This document shows, in pieces, positions 36,718-47,259 of a stretch of DNA of 57,194 nt (within the stretch, counting starts at the first letter, position 1; each line of letters starts with the position of its first letter). The notes beneath the pieces were generated by a model. It did no database searches. It was not told the origin of the DNA and was given only the letters and a program-made list of their open reading frames with translations. A program made the position numbers and the translations under genes. Location: positions 1 through 57,194 of the forward strand of contig NZ_JASISS010000014.1 of the NCBI RefSeq assembly GCF_030063195.1. The letters are read 5' to 3'. Source of the stretch: Cryobacterium sp. PH31-AA6. GTDB taxonomy: Bacteria > Actinomycetota > Actinomycetes > Actinomycetales > Microbacteriaceae.

Positions 36718-37782
36718 GTGGGCGTGAGCGCGTTCAGAACACCTGACAAACGAAGAAGCACGGCCCGAATCCTCGGTGCCGTGCTTCTTCCCTGTGTGCT
36801 TCTGCTCACGGCGTGCGCGGCCGGCGATCTGACGCCCCCTGCGACCCCCGGCCCCAGCGCGAGTGGGTCGGGCTACACGGCGCCCGCCGCCACGGAGCCG
36901 GCCCCGCTGCGCGGCACGAGCGTGCCCGTCGGCAGCCTGCCGCATCCGTCCCTGGCGGTGAAGATCGACAACCATGCGGCTGCGCGGCCTCAGTACGGTC
37001 TCGAACGCACCGACCTCGTCTACGAAGAACTCGTCGAGGGCGGGCTGACTCGTTACGTGGCCGTCTGGCACTCCGACATCCCCGATGTGGTCGGCCCGGT
37101 GCGCTCGATTCGGCCGATGGACCCGGACATCATTGGGCCACTGGGTGGCATCGTGGCGTACTCGGGCGGTCAACAGAAGTTCATGGACCTGATGAACGCC
37201 ACCTCCGTGTTCAATGCGGCGTTCGATTCCGACGAGACGGGGCTCTTCTCCCGGACGGACGAGCGAGAGGCGCCGCACGACGTCGTGCTGCAGGCGAAGG
37301 CGCTGGTCGCGCTGCATGACGATGTCCCGGCCCCGGCTCAGCAGTTCGCCTACGCCGCGACCGTGCCGGAATCCTCGGCCGGGGTCGACGGGACGCCGGT
37401 CACCACCATCGCCTCGAGGTTCTCGGACTCGAACTGGCCGGACTGGGCCTTTGATGCCACGTCACTGTCCTACCTGCGCTCACAGGAGGGCGTGCCCGAC
37501 CTCGACGCAGGCGGCGTGCAGCTGCGCGCGACGAACGTACTGGTCCTGCGGGTGGCGATCGACGAGACCTACGTCAACGTTCCGAAAACGACGATGATCG
37601 GCTCGGGGGAGGCGTGGGCCTCGACCGGAGGCAGGACGCTGCACGCGCTCTGGTCCAAGGCGGGCCGGGACGCGCCGATCCGACTGACCGACGACAGCGG
37701 GGTCACGGTTCGTCTCGCGGCGGGCAACACCTGGATCGAGCTGGTCCCCGCGGATCGCGGCTCGGTCACCCTCGTGCCGTAG
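36718..37782 (+). CDS. DUF3048 (YerB-like) lipoprotein
   Basis: The protein has 354 residues. The signal peptide ends in the lipobox LLTAC. The DUF3048 domain has VKIDNHAAARPQYGLERTDL and the VAVWHSDIPDVVGPVRSIRP segment, with a C-terminal DUF3048_C part ending TWIELVP. It is anchored outside the membrane and its function is unknown. GTG 36718 is used; GTG 36724 is an in-frame alternative. Confidence 0.88.
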   Translation: MGVSAFRTPDKRRSTARILGAVLLPCVLLLTACAAGDLTPPATPGPSASGSGYTAPAATEPAPLRGTSVPVGSLPHPSLAVKIDNHAAARPQYGLERTDLVYEELVEGGLTRYVAVWHSDIPDVVGPVRSIRPMDPDIIGPLGGIVAYSGGQQKFMDLMNATSVFNAAFDSDETGLFSRTDEREAPHDVVLQAKALVALHDDVPAPAQQFAYAATVPESSAGVDGTPVTTIASRFSDSNWPDWAFDATSLSYLRSQEGVPDLDAGGVQLRATNVLVLRVAIDETYVNVPKTTMIGSGEAWASTGGRTLHALWSKAGRDAPIRLTDDSGVTVRLAAGNTWIELVPADRGSVTLVP

Positions 37783-37795
37783 CCCCCGCCGTTCA

Positions 37796-37822
37796 CTTGC
37801 ACTCTCGACCCCAGAGTGCCAG
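37796..37822 (+). promoter_or_regulatory. Second, imperfect CIRCE-like element
   Basis: CTTGCACTC, nine bases, GAGTGCCAG: the 9-N9-9 layout of CIRCE with a few mismatches. It lies 34 bp upstream of the perfect copy. Confidence 0.6.
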
Positions 37823-37829
37823 AATCGAT

Positions 37830-39520
<1,691 letters not shown>

Positions 39521-39537
39521 GTCCGAACCGATTCACG

Positions 39538-39570
39538 GCAGGGCGTCTCCTTCGGAAGGCGCCCTGCTTT
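39538..39570 (+). terminator. Terminator after groEL
   Basis: GCAGGGCG and CGCCCTGC form an 8-bp stem followed by TTTCG, 18 bp past the groEL stop. Confidence 0.8.
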
Positions 39571-39585
39571 CGTCTGCCCGGCGTC

Positions 39586-39876
39586 TCACCGGGAGAAGAG
39601 CCGGGCGTTCGCCTGCTCGATCTCCGCGTACTGCCGGCCGGCCTGGCTCAGCGCCTGCCCGAGCGCTTCCGCGCTCTGGGCGACCTGATTCTGCGTAGCG
39701 CGCCAGTCGGCCACGGCAGCCTGGAAGGCCGTGGCGGCCTGGCCTGACCACGTTCCTTCCAGCGCCGCCAGCTGGCCGACCAGCGTCGCGACCTCGGCCT
39801 GGATGCGGCCCATGGTCGCGCGTGCCGTCACGGTCGTGCTCAGCACTGCCTCACTGTCTACCTGGTAGCGGGTCAT
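39586..39876 (-). CDS. WXG100 family (ESAT-6-like) protein
   Basis: The protein has 96 residues forming two helices around the WSG turn (W43-S44-G45), the WXG100 hallmark. A C-terminal secretion motif of the YxxxD/E kind is present as YAEIE. Such proteins are exported by ESX/type VII systems. None of the ESX machinery is in this window. AAAGGA precedes the ATG. It is convergent with groEL. Confidence 0.88.
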   Translation of the reverse strand: MTRYQVDSEAVLSTTVTARATMGRIQAEVATLVGQLAALEGTWSGQAATAFQAAVADWRATQNQVAQSAEALGQALSQAGRQYAEIEQANARLFSR

Positions 39877-39998
39877 GGGGTCCTTTCGGCAGGGTGATGC
39901 CGAACAGGCTAGGAGCTACTCCGCAATCGCCGCAGTGCCCCGCCAATGGCGTGTACAGGCCATGCCCGGCCGTTGCGGTGGAGGAGGGGAACCGTGCC

Positions 39999-41732
39999 CT
40001 ATGAGCCGGAGGGCACGTGGAGCCGCTGCGGCGCGTTCGGCGATCCCGCGAGCGGGAAACAGACCCGGAACGTGGCGCCGCCTCCCGGGGTGTCGAGTAC
40101 CTGCACCGTGCCGTTGTGGCTGGCGACGATGGACGCGACGATGGCGAGGCCCAGGCCGCTTCCGCCGGTCTCCCGCGCCCGGGAGGTGTCTGCCCGCCAG
40201 AATCGCTGGAAGATCTTGTCCCGGATCTGGGGCGGGATGCCCTCGCCATGGTCGACGACGGCCACCGAGGCCACCTGGTGTCCGCGGTCAACCGAAACCT
40301 CAAGTTCGACCGGGCTGTCCGCCGCGCTGAAGCGCAGGGCGTTGCCCATCAGGTTCGTGATCACCTGCCGGATCTTGTTCTCCTCGGCCATGATCACCGC
40401 CTGCACCTGGACGGGCGGGGTTGCCGCTCCCGCCACCGCTTCCGGGACCGGGGCGATCGCATCCGCCTTGCGCGGCTTGCGCGTGCGCAGCCGGGCGAGG
40501 GTGGCGCCGGCGAAGGAGACGCTCGCGTTGTGGACGGCCTCCTCCGCGCTGGGCGCCGGCTCGGCGACCGAGGGTGCGGAGCTCAAGGCCGGCACCTCCC
40601 CCGTGGAGTGGCCCAGGTCGATCTGCGGAAGGTCACCGAGGTCGGCTGACTCCGTCGGAGTGGGGGTGACCACGGTGATGCTGCGACCGGGGGAGGATGC
40701 CATGGCGTCGAGGGCCGCATCGCGGGCCAGTGGCATCAGGTCGACCGGGGTGAGCGCGAGAGGCTTCGTCTCATCGAGGCGGGCCAGCTCGAGGAGGTCT
40801 TCGACGAGGCCGCCCATCCGGATGGCCTCCTTCTCGATGCGTTCCATGGCCTGGGCAACCTCTTCGGGCGTCTGGAGCGCGCCCATCCGGTAGAGCTCGG
40901 CGTAGCCGCGCACGGAGACGAGGGGAGTGCGCAGCTCGTGGCTGGCGTCGCCGACGAATCGGCGCATCTGGTCGATGGTGCGGGCGCGGTCCTTGAACAG
41001 GCGGTCGATGCGGCTGAGCATGGTGTTCAGGGATCGATTGAGGCGTCCGACCTCGGTGTTGGGCGTTGCTCCGCCGAGACGCTGGCTGAAGTCGCCGTCG
41101 GCGATCGCCGCCGCGGTGCGCTCCACCTCGCGCAGGGGTGCGAACGTCGATGTCACCAGCAGGCGGGTGAGCAGGGCGCCGACGAGCACGACGCCGAGGC
41201 CGAAGCCCAGGAAGATGGTGAGGTAGGTCGCCATGGTGTTCTCGGTCTGCCGGAGCGAGACCGCCATCACCAGCGTGCCGAGGGTCCCTTGCGTGGTGAT
41301 CACCAGGGGGATCGCGACGGCCAGGAACTCGGTGTCCCGCGCCGAGTCCTTGAAGGTGATGGTCCGGCCGTCGAGTTCGATGACGGACTGCAGGTCGAGC
41401 GAGGTCGAGATGACGGGGAGTTCCGCGGCCGGGCGGTCCTTCCAGGTGTGGTCCTTGAGGTTGCCGTGCTGGTCGTAGAGGGCGACGTAATAGTCGGAGG
41501 AGACCACTGCGGGGTTGCCCTGGCCCAGCGCGCTCGCTGAGTAGCCGTTCGAGGCGGTTTGGGCATCCGCCTGCAGTTGCGCGTCGACCTGCTGAATCAC
41601 GTACTGGCGCAACATCGCCATCGTGCCGACCCCGGAAACGAGGAGGCCGAGGGTGAGCATGAGCACGGTCACGCTGGTGATCTTGGATCGGAGGGAGATG
41701 CGGCTCCACCGCTCCATTAGTGACTGATGCAT
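39999..41732 (-). CDS. Two-component sensor histidine kinase
   Basis: The protein has 577 residues. Two membrane helices (about 16-38 and 170-195) flank an extracytoplasmic sensor, followed by HAMP and the H-box FVGDASHELRTPLVSVRGYA with His 265. The HATPase has N-box NKIRQVITNLMGNALRF, a GEGIPPQIRDKIFQRFWR region, and GGSGLGLAIVASIVASHNG. A low-complexity insertion of about 85 residues (356-440) splits the first HATPase strand from the N-box. It resembles actinobacterial MprB/TcrY-type kinases. ATG 41732 is used. It follows its response regulator. Confidence 0.92.
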   Translation of the reverse strand: MHQSLMERWSRISLRSKITSVTVLMLTLGLLVSGVGTMAMLRQYVIQQVDAQLQADAQTASNGYSASALGQGNPAVVSSDYYVALYDQHGNLKDHTWKDRPAAELPVISTSLDLQSVIELDGRTITFKDSARDTEFLAVAIPLVITTQGTLGTLVMAVSLRQTENTMATYLTIFLGFGLGVVLVGALLTRLLVTSTFAPLREVERTAAAIADGDFSQRLGGATPNTEVGRLNRSLNTMLSRIDRLFKDRARTIDQMRRFVGDASHELRTPLVSVRGYAELYRMGALQTPEEVAQAMERIEKEAIRMGGLVEDLLELARLDETKPLALTPVDLMPLARDAALDAMASSPGRSITVVTPTPTESADLGDLPQIDLGHSTGEVPALSSAPSVAEPAPSAEEAVHNASVSFAGATLARLRTRKPRKADAIAPVPEAVAGAATPPVQVQAVIMAEENKIRQVITNLMGNALRFSAADSPVELEVSVDRGHQVASVAVVDHGEGIPPQIRDKIFQRFWRADTSRARETGGSGLGLAIVASIVASHNGTVQVLDTPGGGATFRVCFPLAGSPNAPQRLHVPSGS

Positions 41733-41763
41733 CAGGCCCTCAGTGTATGGGCGGAGTCTGGGA

Positions 41764-42456
41764 CTATGCCTTGGCCGCCTTGAGCATGTATCCGAAGCCA
41801 CGCTTGGTCTGGATCAGCGGCTCGGTCGAGTGCGCATCGACCTTGCGACGCAGATAGGAAATATAGGACTCGACGATCCCGGCATCGCCGTTGAAGTCAT
41901 ACTCCCAGACATGGTCGAGGATCTGGGCCTTCGACAGCACCCGGTTCGGATTCAGCATCAGGTAGCGCAGCAGCTTGAATTCGGTCGGGCTGAGCTCGAT
42001 CGGCTCGTCGCCGACGAGCACCTCGTGGGTGTCCTGGTCCATGGTGAGTTCGCCGGCGCGAATGACCGCGTCCTCGTCCGCGTGCATGGTGCGGCGGAGG
42101 ATGGCCTTGATCCGGGCCACGATCTCGTCGAGGCTGAACGGCTTGGTGACATAGTCGTCGCCGCCCACGGTGAGGCCGGTGATCTTGTCTTCCGTGTCGT
42201 CTTTGGCGGTGAGGAAGAGGATGGGAGCCGTGTACCCGGCGGAGCGGAGGCGTTTGGTCACACCGAATCCGTTCATGTCCGGCAGCATGACGTCGAGGAT
42301 GATGAGGTCCGGTTCCTCCTCGAGGACTGCGGAGATCGCCTGCGCACCATTTCCGACGGCGCGCACGGCGAAGCCGGCAAAGCGGAGGCTGGTGGTGAGG
42401 AGATCCCGAATATTGGGCTCGTCGTCGACAATGAGAATGCGGGGGCCATCGGTCAT
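41764..42456 (-). CDS. OmpR-family response regulator
   Basis: The protein has 230 residues. The receiver has DDEPN, Asp 55 in LIILDVMLPDMNGFG, and the lysine in DDYVTKPFSLDEIVARI. The winged helix has LSPTEFKLLRYLMLNPNRVL and ESYISYLRRKVD. It pairs with the kinase 31 bp downstream and probably controls its own operon. Its regulon is unknown; it is distinct from RegX3. Confidence 0.95.
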   Translation of the reverse strand: MTDGPRILIVDDEPNIRDLLTTSLRFAGFAVRAVGNGAQAISAVLEEEPDLIILDVMLPDMNGFGVTKRLRSAGYTAPILFLTAKDDTEDKITGLTVGGDDYVTKPFSLDEIVARIKAILRRTMHADEDAVIRAGELTMDQDTHEVLVGDEPIELSPTEFKLLRYLMLNPNRVLSKAQILDHVWEYDFNGDAGIVESYISYLRRKVDAHSTEPLIQTKRGFGYMLKAAKA

Positions 42457-42565
42457 GCCCTCAGTATCTGCGCGTCAGCTGGTTGTTTGCTGGGAGCTAC
42501 GCGCATTCCGGTTCCTGAGTAGATTGGGTTCAGAATCCAAGGAATTCCGTCGTGGGGAGCCTGTC

Positions 42566-43822
42566 GTGAGCGTGCGGACCTTCGTGATCGCCGGTGGGGG
42601 CCTCGCCGGCGCACGTGCGGCGGAGTCTCTGCGCGCCGAGGGATTCGGCGGGCGGATCATCATCGTCGCCGCCGAGAACCACTATCCGTATTTCCGGCCG
42701 CCCCTCACCAAGACCTTCCTGGCCGGGATCGTGGGCCGGGCCGCGGTCGACGTGCACGTGCGCGGGTGGTACGCCGACCACCGAATCGGCGTGCTCCGGG
42801 GCTCGCCGGTCACGAAGCTCGCCCTCGACACCCACCGGCTGGCCATGGCCGACGGTCGCACGCTGCACTACGACAAGCTGCTCCTGGCCACGGGCGCCTC
42901 CCCGCGCCGGTTCACCGGACCGGGTTCCGAACTGGCCGGTGTGCACCACCTGCGCACGGTGACGCAAGCGGAGTCGCTCCGGGCCGAGCTGGCGGGCGGC
43001 GGGCGCCGGGTCGTTGTCCTCGGGGCCGGGTGGATCGGCCTCGAGGTCGCAGCAGTCGCCCGCCGCTACGGGAACGCCGTGACGGTGCTCGGCCGTGGCC
43101 GGATGCCGCTGCCCGGGGTCGTCGGTGAGGCCGTCGGAGCCGTTTTCGCCGGCCTGCACCGCGAAAATGGGGTGGATCTCCGGCTCGGCGTTGCCGTGGC
43201 CGAGCTGACGGGATGCCAGGGCCGGGTGACCGGGGTGCTTCTCGCGGACGGGGAGGTGCTTCCGGTGGATGTCGTCGTGGTCGGCATCGGTGTCGTGCCG
43301 AATGACGGTCTGGCCTGTGACGCCGGCCTGCACGTCGACGACGGCATCGTGGTGGATGCCGCCTTCCGCAGCACCGACCCGGACGTCTACGCGGTGGGGG
43401 ATGTCGCCAGCGTCTTCCACCCGGTCCTCGGCCGGCACCTCCGAATCGAACACTCGGTCAACGCGGAGCTGACGGGGGCGGCGGTGGGGCGTTCCATGCT
43501 CGACCAGGCGGTCAGCTACGACTCCATTCCGTATTTCTCCACCGACCAGTTCGACCTGGCGATGGAGTACTCGGGCTACGGGGACCTGGCCCGGAAGGCC
43601 GACGTCGTCTTCCGCGGCGACCGTGCCCGGCGGAGGTTCGTCGCGTTCTGGCTGCTGGACGGCCGGGTCGTCGCCGGCATGAACGTGAATGTCGGCGACG
43701 TGAACAAGACGGTGCAGGCGATCATCCGTTCCGGGCTCCGATTCGACCCGCACCTGCTGGGGAATGAGAGCATTGCACTCGACGGCTTACTGGCCGCTGC
43801 CGCCGCTGACAAGGGAAATTGA
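42566..43822 (+). CDS. NAD(P)/FAD-dependent ferredoxin-reductase-type oxidoreductase
   Basis: The protein has 418 residues. The FAD Rossmann motif GGGLAGARAAESLRAEGFGG, the NAD(P) motif GAGWIGLEVAAVARRYGNAV, and DVYAVGDVASVFHPVLGRHL are the signatures of rubredoxin/ferredoxin reductases of oxygenase systems. GTG 42566 follows GGGGAG. It precedes the FolP2-like gene by one base, so it should be cotranscribed. No ferredoxin or oxygenase is adjacent, so its partner is unknown. Confidence 0.92.
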   Translation: MSVRTFVIAGGGLAGARAAESLRAEGFGGRIIIVAAENHYPYFRPPLTKTFLAGIVGRAAVDVHVRGWYADHRIGVLRGSPVTKLALDTHRLAMADGRTLHYDKLLLATGASPRRFTGPGSELAGVHHLRTVTQAESLRAELAGGGRRVVVLGAGWIGLEVAAVARRYGNAVTVLGRGRMPLPGVVGEAVGAVFAGLHRENGVDLRLGVAVAELTGCQGRVTGVLLADGEVLPVDVVVVGIGVVPNDGLACDAGLHVDDGIVVDAAFRSTDPDVYAVGDVASVFHPVLGRHLRIEHSVNAELTGAAVGRSMLDQAVSYDSIPYFSTDQFDLAMEYSGYGDLARKADVVFRGDRARRRFVAFWLLDGRVVAGMNVNVGDVNKTVQAIIRSGLRFDPHLLGNESIALDGLLAAAAADKGN

Positions 43823-43823
43823 C

Positions 43824-44732
43824 ATGGATACCGTGCCCGTCCGCTCGTTCAGCGCGCTGCCCGACCTGATCGTGCCCCGCCGCACGATCGGCGGCCGGGT
43901 GTTCGATTTCTCCCGTGAGGTGGCCGTGATGGCCATCATCAACCGCACTCCGGACTCGTTCTACGACCGGGGAGCGACCTTCGGCCTGGAGGCCGCGGTC
44001 GCCGCCGCCCGACAGGCGATCGACGACGGGGCGGACTGGGTCGATATCGGCGGAGCCAAGTTCGCGCCCGGCCCCCCGATCCCGATCGGCGAGGAGATGG
44101 ACCGGGTGGTCCCCGTGGTTGAGGCGCTGCGTGGGGCCGGAGTCGTCATCTCCGTCGACACCTTCCACCCGAGCGTCGCCGCCGCGAGCATCGCGGCGGG
44201 CGCCCATGTGATCAACGACACCACCGGGATCAACGACCCGGCGATGGCCGACGTCATCGCCGGCAGCGACGCGACCCTCGTGATCACCCATAGCCTGGCC
44301 CCGCCGCGGACGCCTTATCCGGCGCCGAGCTACGTCGATGTCGTGGGCGAGGTCTCCGCGTTCCTCCGCGAACGGGTCGCCCTCGCCCTGGCACACGGGG
44401 TGCCCGCGGACCGGATCATCGTGGATCCGGGCCACGACCTCAATAAGAACACGTCCCACTCGCTCGAACTCATCCGACGGCTGGGCGAGATCACCGCCCT
44501 CGGCTACCCGACCCTGGTCGCAGTCTCCAATAAGGACTTCATCGGGGAGACGCTCGACCGCGAGCGCGACGCCCGGGTCGCGGGGTCGCTCGCCGCGGCG
44601 GTGGTCAGCATCCTGAACGGGGCCCGGATCGTGCGCATGCACAACGTCACGGACGCCGTCGATGCCGTCCGGATGACCGAGGCCATCCTGGGGTTTCGCC
44701 AGCCCGCCTACCTGCGCCACAACCAGGCCTGA
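43824..44732 (+). CDS. folP2: FolP2-like dihydropteroate synthase paralogue
   Basis: The protein has 302 residues with a DHPS TIM barrel. MAIINRTPDSFYDRGATF is the FolP2 version of the N-x-TPDSF loop. The second loop reads DIGGAKFAPG instead of DIGGESTRPG, so the Thr-Arg pair that positions p-aminobenzoate is missing. The pterin-side residues NKDFIGETL and RMHNV are kept. By family knowledge, mycobacterial FolP2 lacks ordinary DHPS activity. ATG 43824 follows AAGGGA. It is coupled on both sides. Confidence 0.85.
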   Translation: MDTVPVRSFSALPDLIVPRRTIGGRVFDFSREVAVMAIINRTPDSFYDRGATFGLEAAVAAARQAIDDGADWVDIGGAKFAPGPPIPIGEEMDRVVPVVEALRGAGVVISVDTFHPSVAAASIAAGAHVINDTTGINDPAMADVIAGSDATLVITHSLAPPRTPYPAPSYVDVVGEVSAFLRERVALALAHGVPADRIIVDPGHDLNKNTSHSLELIRRLGEITALGYPTLVAVSNKDFIGETLDRERDARVAGSLAAAVVSILNGARIVRMHNVTDAVDAVRMTEAILGFRQPAYLRHNQA

Positions 44733-44734
44733 CG

Positions 44735-45454
44735 ATGCTCGACCAGGCCGAACTCATCCGTCGCTACCTCGTTACCGACCGCACCGTGCCGCGCGTGCGG
44801 GTGAACTTCATCACCAGCCTCGACGGGGCCGCCACGATCGACGGGCGGAGCGGCGGGCTGGGCAACGAGGACGACCAGCTGGTCTTCGACACCCTGCGGA
44901 TGCTCGCCGACGTCATTGTGGTGGGCGCGGGCACCGTCCGTGCCGAGGGCTACGGCGGCATCCGTCTCAGCCGGGAGGATGCCGCGTGGCGGCTGGGGAA
45001 CCGGCTGCCGGCCCAGGTGCCGGTGGCTGTCGTGTCCTCGCGGCTCGAGCTCGACCCGAGGCATCCGTTTTTCGGTGATGCCGTGGTGCGCCCGATCGTA
45101 ATCACGCACGCCGGATCACCGCCGGAACGCCGGGCGGAACTCGCGGAGGTGGCCGATGTGCTGGTCTGCGGGGAGCGGGCCGTCGACCCCGCGGTGATGG
45201 TGAGGGACCTCGCCGACCGCGGGCTCGGCCAGATTCTCTGCGAGGGCGGGCCGCAGCTGTTCGGCGACCTCATCGCGGCGGACTGCGTCGACGAGCTCTG
45301 CCTGTCGATCAGTCCGATGCTCGAGGGCGGCGGCGCGGGGAGGATCGCCCGCGGGCACTCGGACGCCGTGCGGGAGATGTCCCTGCTGCACGTGCTCACC
45401 GCAGGTGACATGCTCTTCCTGCGCTACGCCCGCCGCACCCCGCCCCCCTCCTAA
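44735..45454 (+). CDS. RibD_C/DHFR-like pyrimidine reductase family protein (Rv2671-like)
   Basis: The protein has 239 residues. VNFITSLDGAATIDGRSGGL, LADVIVVGAGTVRAEGYGG and LCEGGPQLFGDLIAADCVDE match the RibD C-terminal reductase family. They are closest in pattern to mycobacterial Rv2671, known as a reductase with dihydrofolate reductase ability. The protein has no deaminase domain, so it is not the main riboflavin RibD. It starts two bases after the folP2-like stop. Confidence 0.85.
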   Translation: MLDQAELIRRYLVTDRTVPRVRVNFITSLDGAATIDGRSGGLGNEDDQLVFDTLRMLADVIVVGAGTVRAEGYGGIRLSREDAAWRLGNRLPAQVPVAVVSSRLELDPRHPFFGDAVVRPIVITHAGSPPERRAELAEVADVLVCGERAVDPAVMVRDLADRGLGQILCEGGPQLFGDLIAADCVDELCLSISPMLEGGGAGRIARGHSDAVREMSLLHVLTAGDMLFLRYARRTPPPS

Positions 45455-45469
45455 CCGCCGCCCTGACCC

Positions 45470-45530
45470 GCCGAACTGTGAGTTCGGTACCGAAAACGGC
45501 GCCAAAACCGTGCCGAAGTCACAGTTCGGC
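45470..45530. repeat. 61-bp palindromic element
   Basis: Outer arms GCCGAACTGTGA (45470-45481) and TCACAGTTCGGC (45519-45530) are exact complements, and inner TTCGG.AC and GT.CCGAA segments extend the pairing imperfectly. It lies between the convergent reductase and XPB helicase genes. No T-run. Confidence 0.8.
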
Positions 45531-45559
45531 GAAGTTGAGGGCGGCCGGGACGGAGGAGG

Positions 45560-47215
45560 TCAGGCGACCAGGGCCGAGGAGTCCAGGTTCTGGGAGTCGA
45601 GGATGGTGTAGCTGTACCCCTGTTCGGCGAGGAAACGTTGCCGGTTCTGGGCGAAGTCCTGGTCGACGGTGTCGCGGGCGACGAGGGTGTAGAAGTTGGC
45701 CGACAGACCGGATTCCTTCGGCCGCAGCAGGCGGCCCAGGCGCTGGGCCTCTTCCTGGCGTGAGCCGAACGAGCCGGACACCTGGATGGCGACCGTGGCC
45801 TCGGGAAGGTCGACCGAGAAATTCGCGACCTTGGACACGACCAGCAGGTTCTCCTCGCCCACCCGGAAGGCCTGGTACAGGCGTTCGCGTTCGTCGACGG
45901 GCGTTGCCCCGGTGAGTTTCGGGGCGTGAAGCGCGTCGGCGAGTTCGTCGATCTGGTCGAGGTACTGGCCGATCACGAGGATGCGCTCGCCCGGGTGCTT
46001 CGCGACCAGCCGCTTGACCACGTCCAGCTTCGCCGGGGCCGTCGCCGCCATCCGGTAGCGCTCATCGTCCGCCGCGGCGGCATAGCTGAGCCGCTCCGAC
46101 TGCGGCAGGTCGATCCGCACCTCGTAGCAGGACGCCGGCGAGATGAAGCCCTGGGCCTCGATCTCCTTCCAGGGGGCATCGAACCGCTTGGGGCCGATCA
46201 GGCTGAACACGTCGCCCTCGCGGCCGTCCTCGCGCACGAGCGTCGCGGTCAGGCCCAGCCGACGGCGCGCCTGCAGTTCCGCGGTGAGCTTGAACACGGG
46301 CGCGGGCAGCAGGTGCACCTCGTCGTAGATCACCAGGCCCCAGTCCATCGCGTCGAGGAGCTCGAGGTGGGCGTACTCGCCCTTCCGCTTGGCGGTGAGG
46401 ATCTGGTACGTCGCGATCGTGACCGGCTTGACCTCTTTGACCTGGCCGGAGTACTCGCCGATCTCGTCCGCGGTGAGGGTCGTGCGCTTGAGGAGCTCGT
46501 CGCGCCACTGGCGGGCCGAGACGGTGTTGGTGACCAGGATCAGCGTGTTCGTCTTGGCGGTGGCCATGGCCCCGGCCCCGACGAGCGTCTTGCCCGCGCC
46601 GCAGGGGAGCACGACCACGCCGGAACCGCCGTCGAAGAAGCTGGCGACGGCCTTGTTCTGGTAGTCCCGGAGCGCCCAGCCGTCTTCCAGCAGGGAGATC
46701 GGATGCGGCGTTCCCGGCGTGTAGCCGGCGAGGTCCTCGGCCGGCCAGCCCAGCTTGACCAGCTCCTGCTTGAGCTGCCCGCGGGCCCAGGGCTCGATCA
46801 GGAAGGAATCGGGAGAGGGGTGCCCGATCAAGAGCGGCGCGATGCGCTTGGCGCCGGCGACCTCGGTGAGCACCGCCTGGTCGTTGCTCTGCAGGATCAG
46901 CTGCCCCTCGGCATCCCGCTCGATGACGAGGCGCCCATAGCGCCCGACCGTCTCCGTGATGTCGACGCTGACGGTCTGCGGGATAGCGAACTTCGAGTAT
47001 TTCTCGAGGGTGGCGAGCATGTCGGAGGCGTCGTGCCCGGCGGCGCGCGCATTCCAGAGGCCCAGCCGCGTGATCCGGTAGGTGTGGATGTGTTCGGGGG
47101 CGCGCTCCAGCTCGGCGAACACGGCCAGGTCGTGACGCGCATCCTCGGCGAGGGGGTGCGCGACTTCGAGCAACACGGTGCGGTCGCTTTGGACGATCAG
47201 TGGGCCATCAGACAT
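45560..47215 (-). CDS. XPB/ERCC3-like DNA helicase
   Basis: The protein has 551 residues of superfamily 2. Walker A is LPCGAGKTLVG and motif II is YDEVHLLP (DEVH). The TATLVREDGREGD region is the RED-motif area of XPB. Late helicase motifs include LGRLLRPKES. Bacterial XPB proteins are 3'-5' helicases implicated in repair. MSDGPLIVQSD at ATG 47215 is preferred; ATG 47221 is an alternative. It follows a helicase-associated gene on the same strand. Confidence 0.92.
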   Translation of the reverse strand: MSDGPLIVQSDRTVLLEVAHPLAEDARHDLAVFAELERAPEHIHTYRITRLGLWNARAAGHDASDMLATLEKYSKFAIPQTVSVDITETVGRYGRLVIERDAEGQLILQSNDQAVLTEVAGAKRIAPLLIGHPSPDSFLIEPWARGQLKQELVKLGWPAEDLAGYTPGTPHPISLLEDGWALRDYQNKAVASFFDGGSGVVVLPCGAGKTLVGAGAMATAKTNTLILVTNTVSARQWRDELLKRTTLTADEIGEYSGQVKEVKPVTIATYQILTAKRKGEYAHLELLDAMDWGLVIYDEVHLLPAPVFKLTAELQARRRLGLTATLVREDGREGDVFSLIGPKRFDAPWKEIEAQGFISPASCYEVRIDLPQSERLSYAAAADDERYRMAATAPAKLDVVKRLVAKHPGERILVIGQYLDQIDELADALHAPKLTGATPVDERERLYQAFRVGEENLLVVSKVANFSVDLPEATVAIQVSGSFGSRQEEAQRLGRLLRPKESGLSANFYTLVARDTVDQDFAQNRQRFLAEQGYSYTILDSQNLDSSALVA

Positions 47216-47259
47216 AACCATCAATCCTACCCGCGTGTGCTGGCACGACGGGCACCAGC

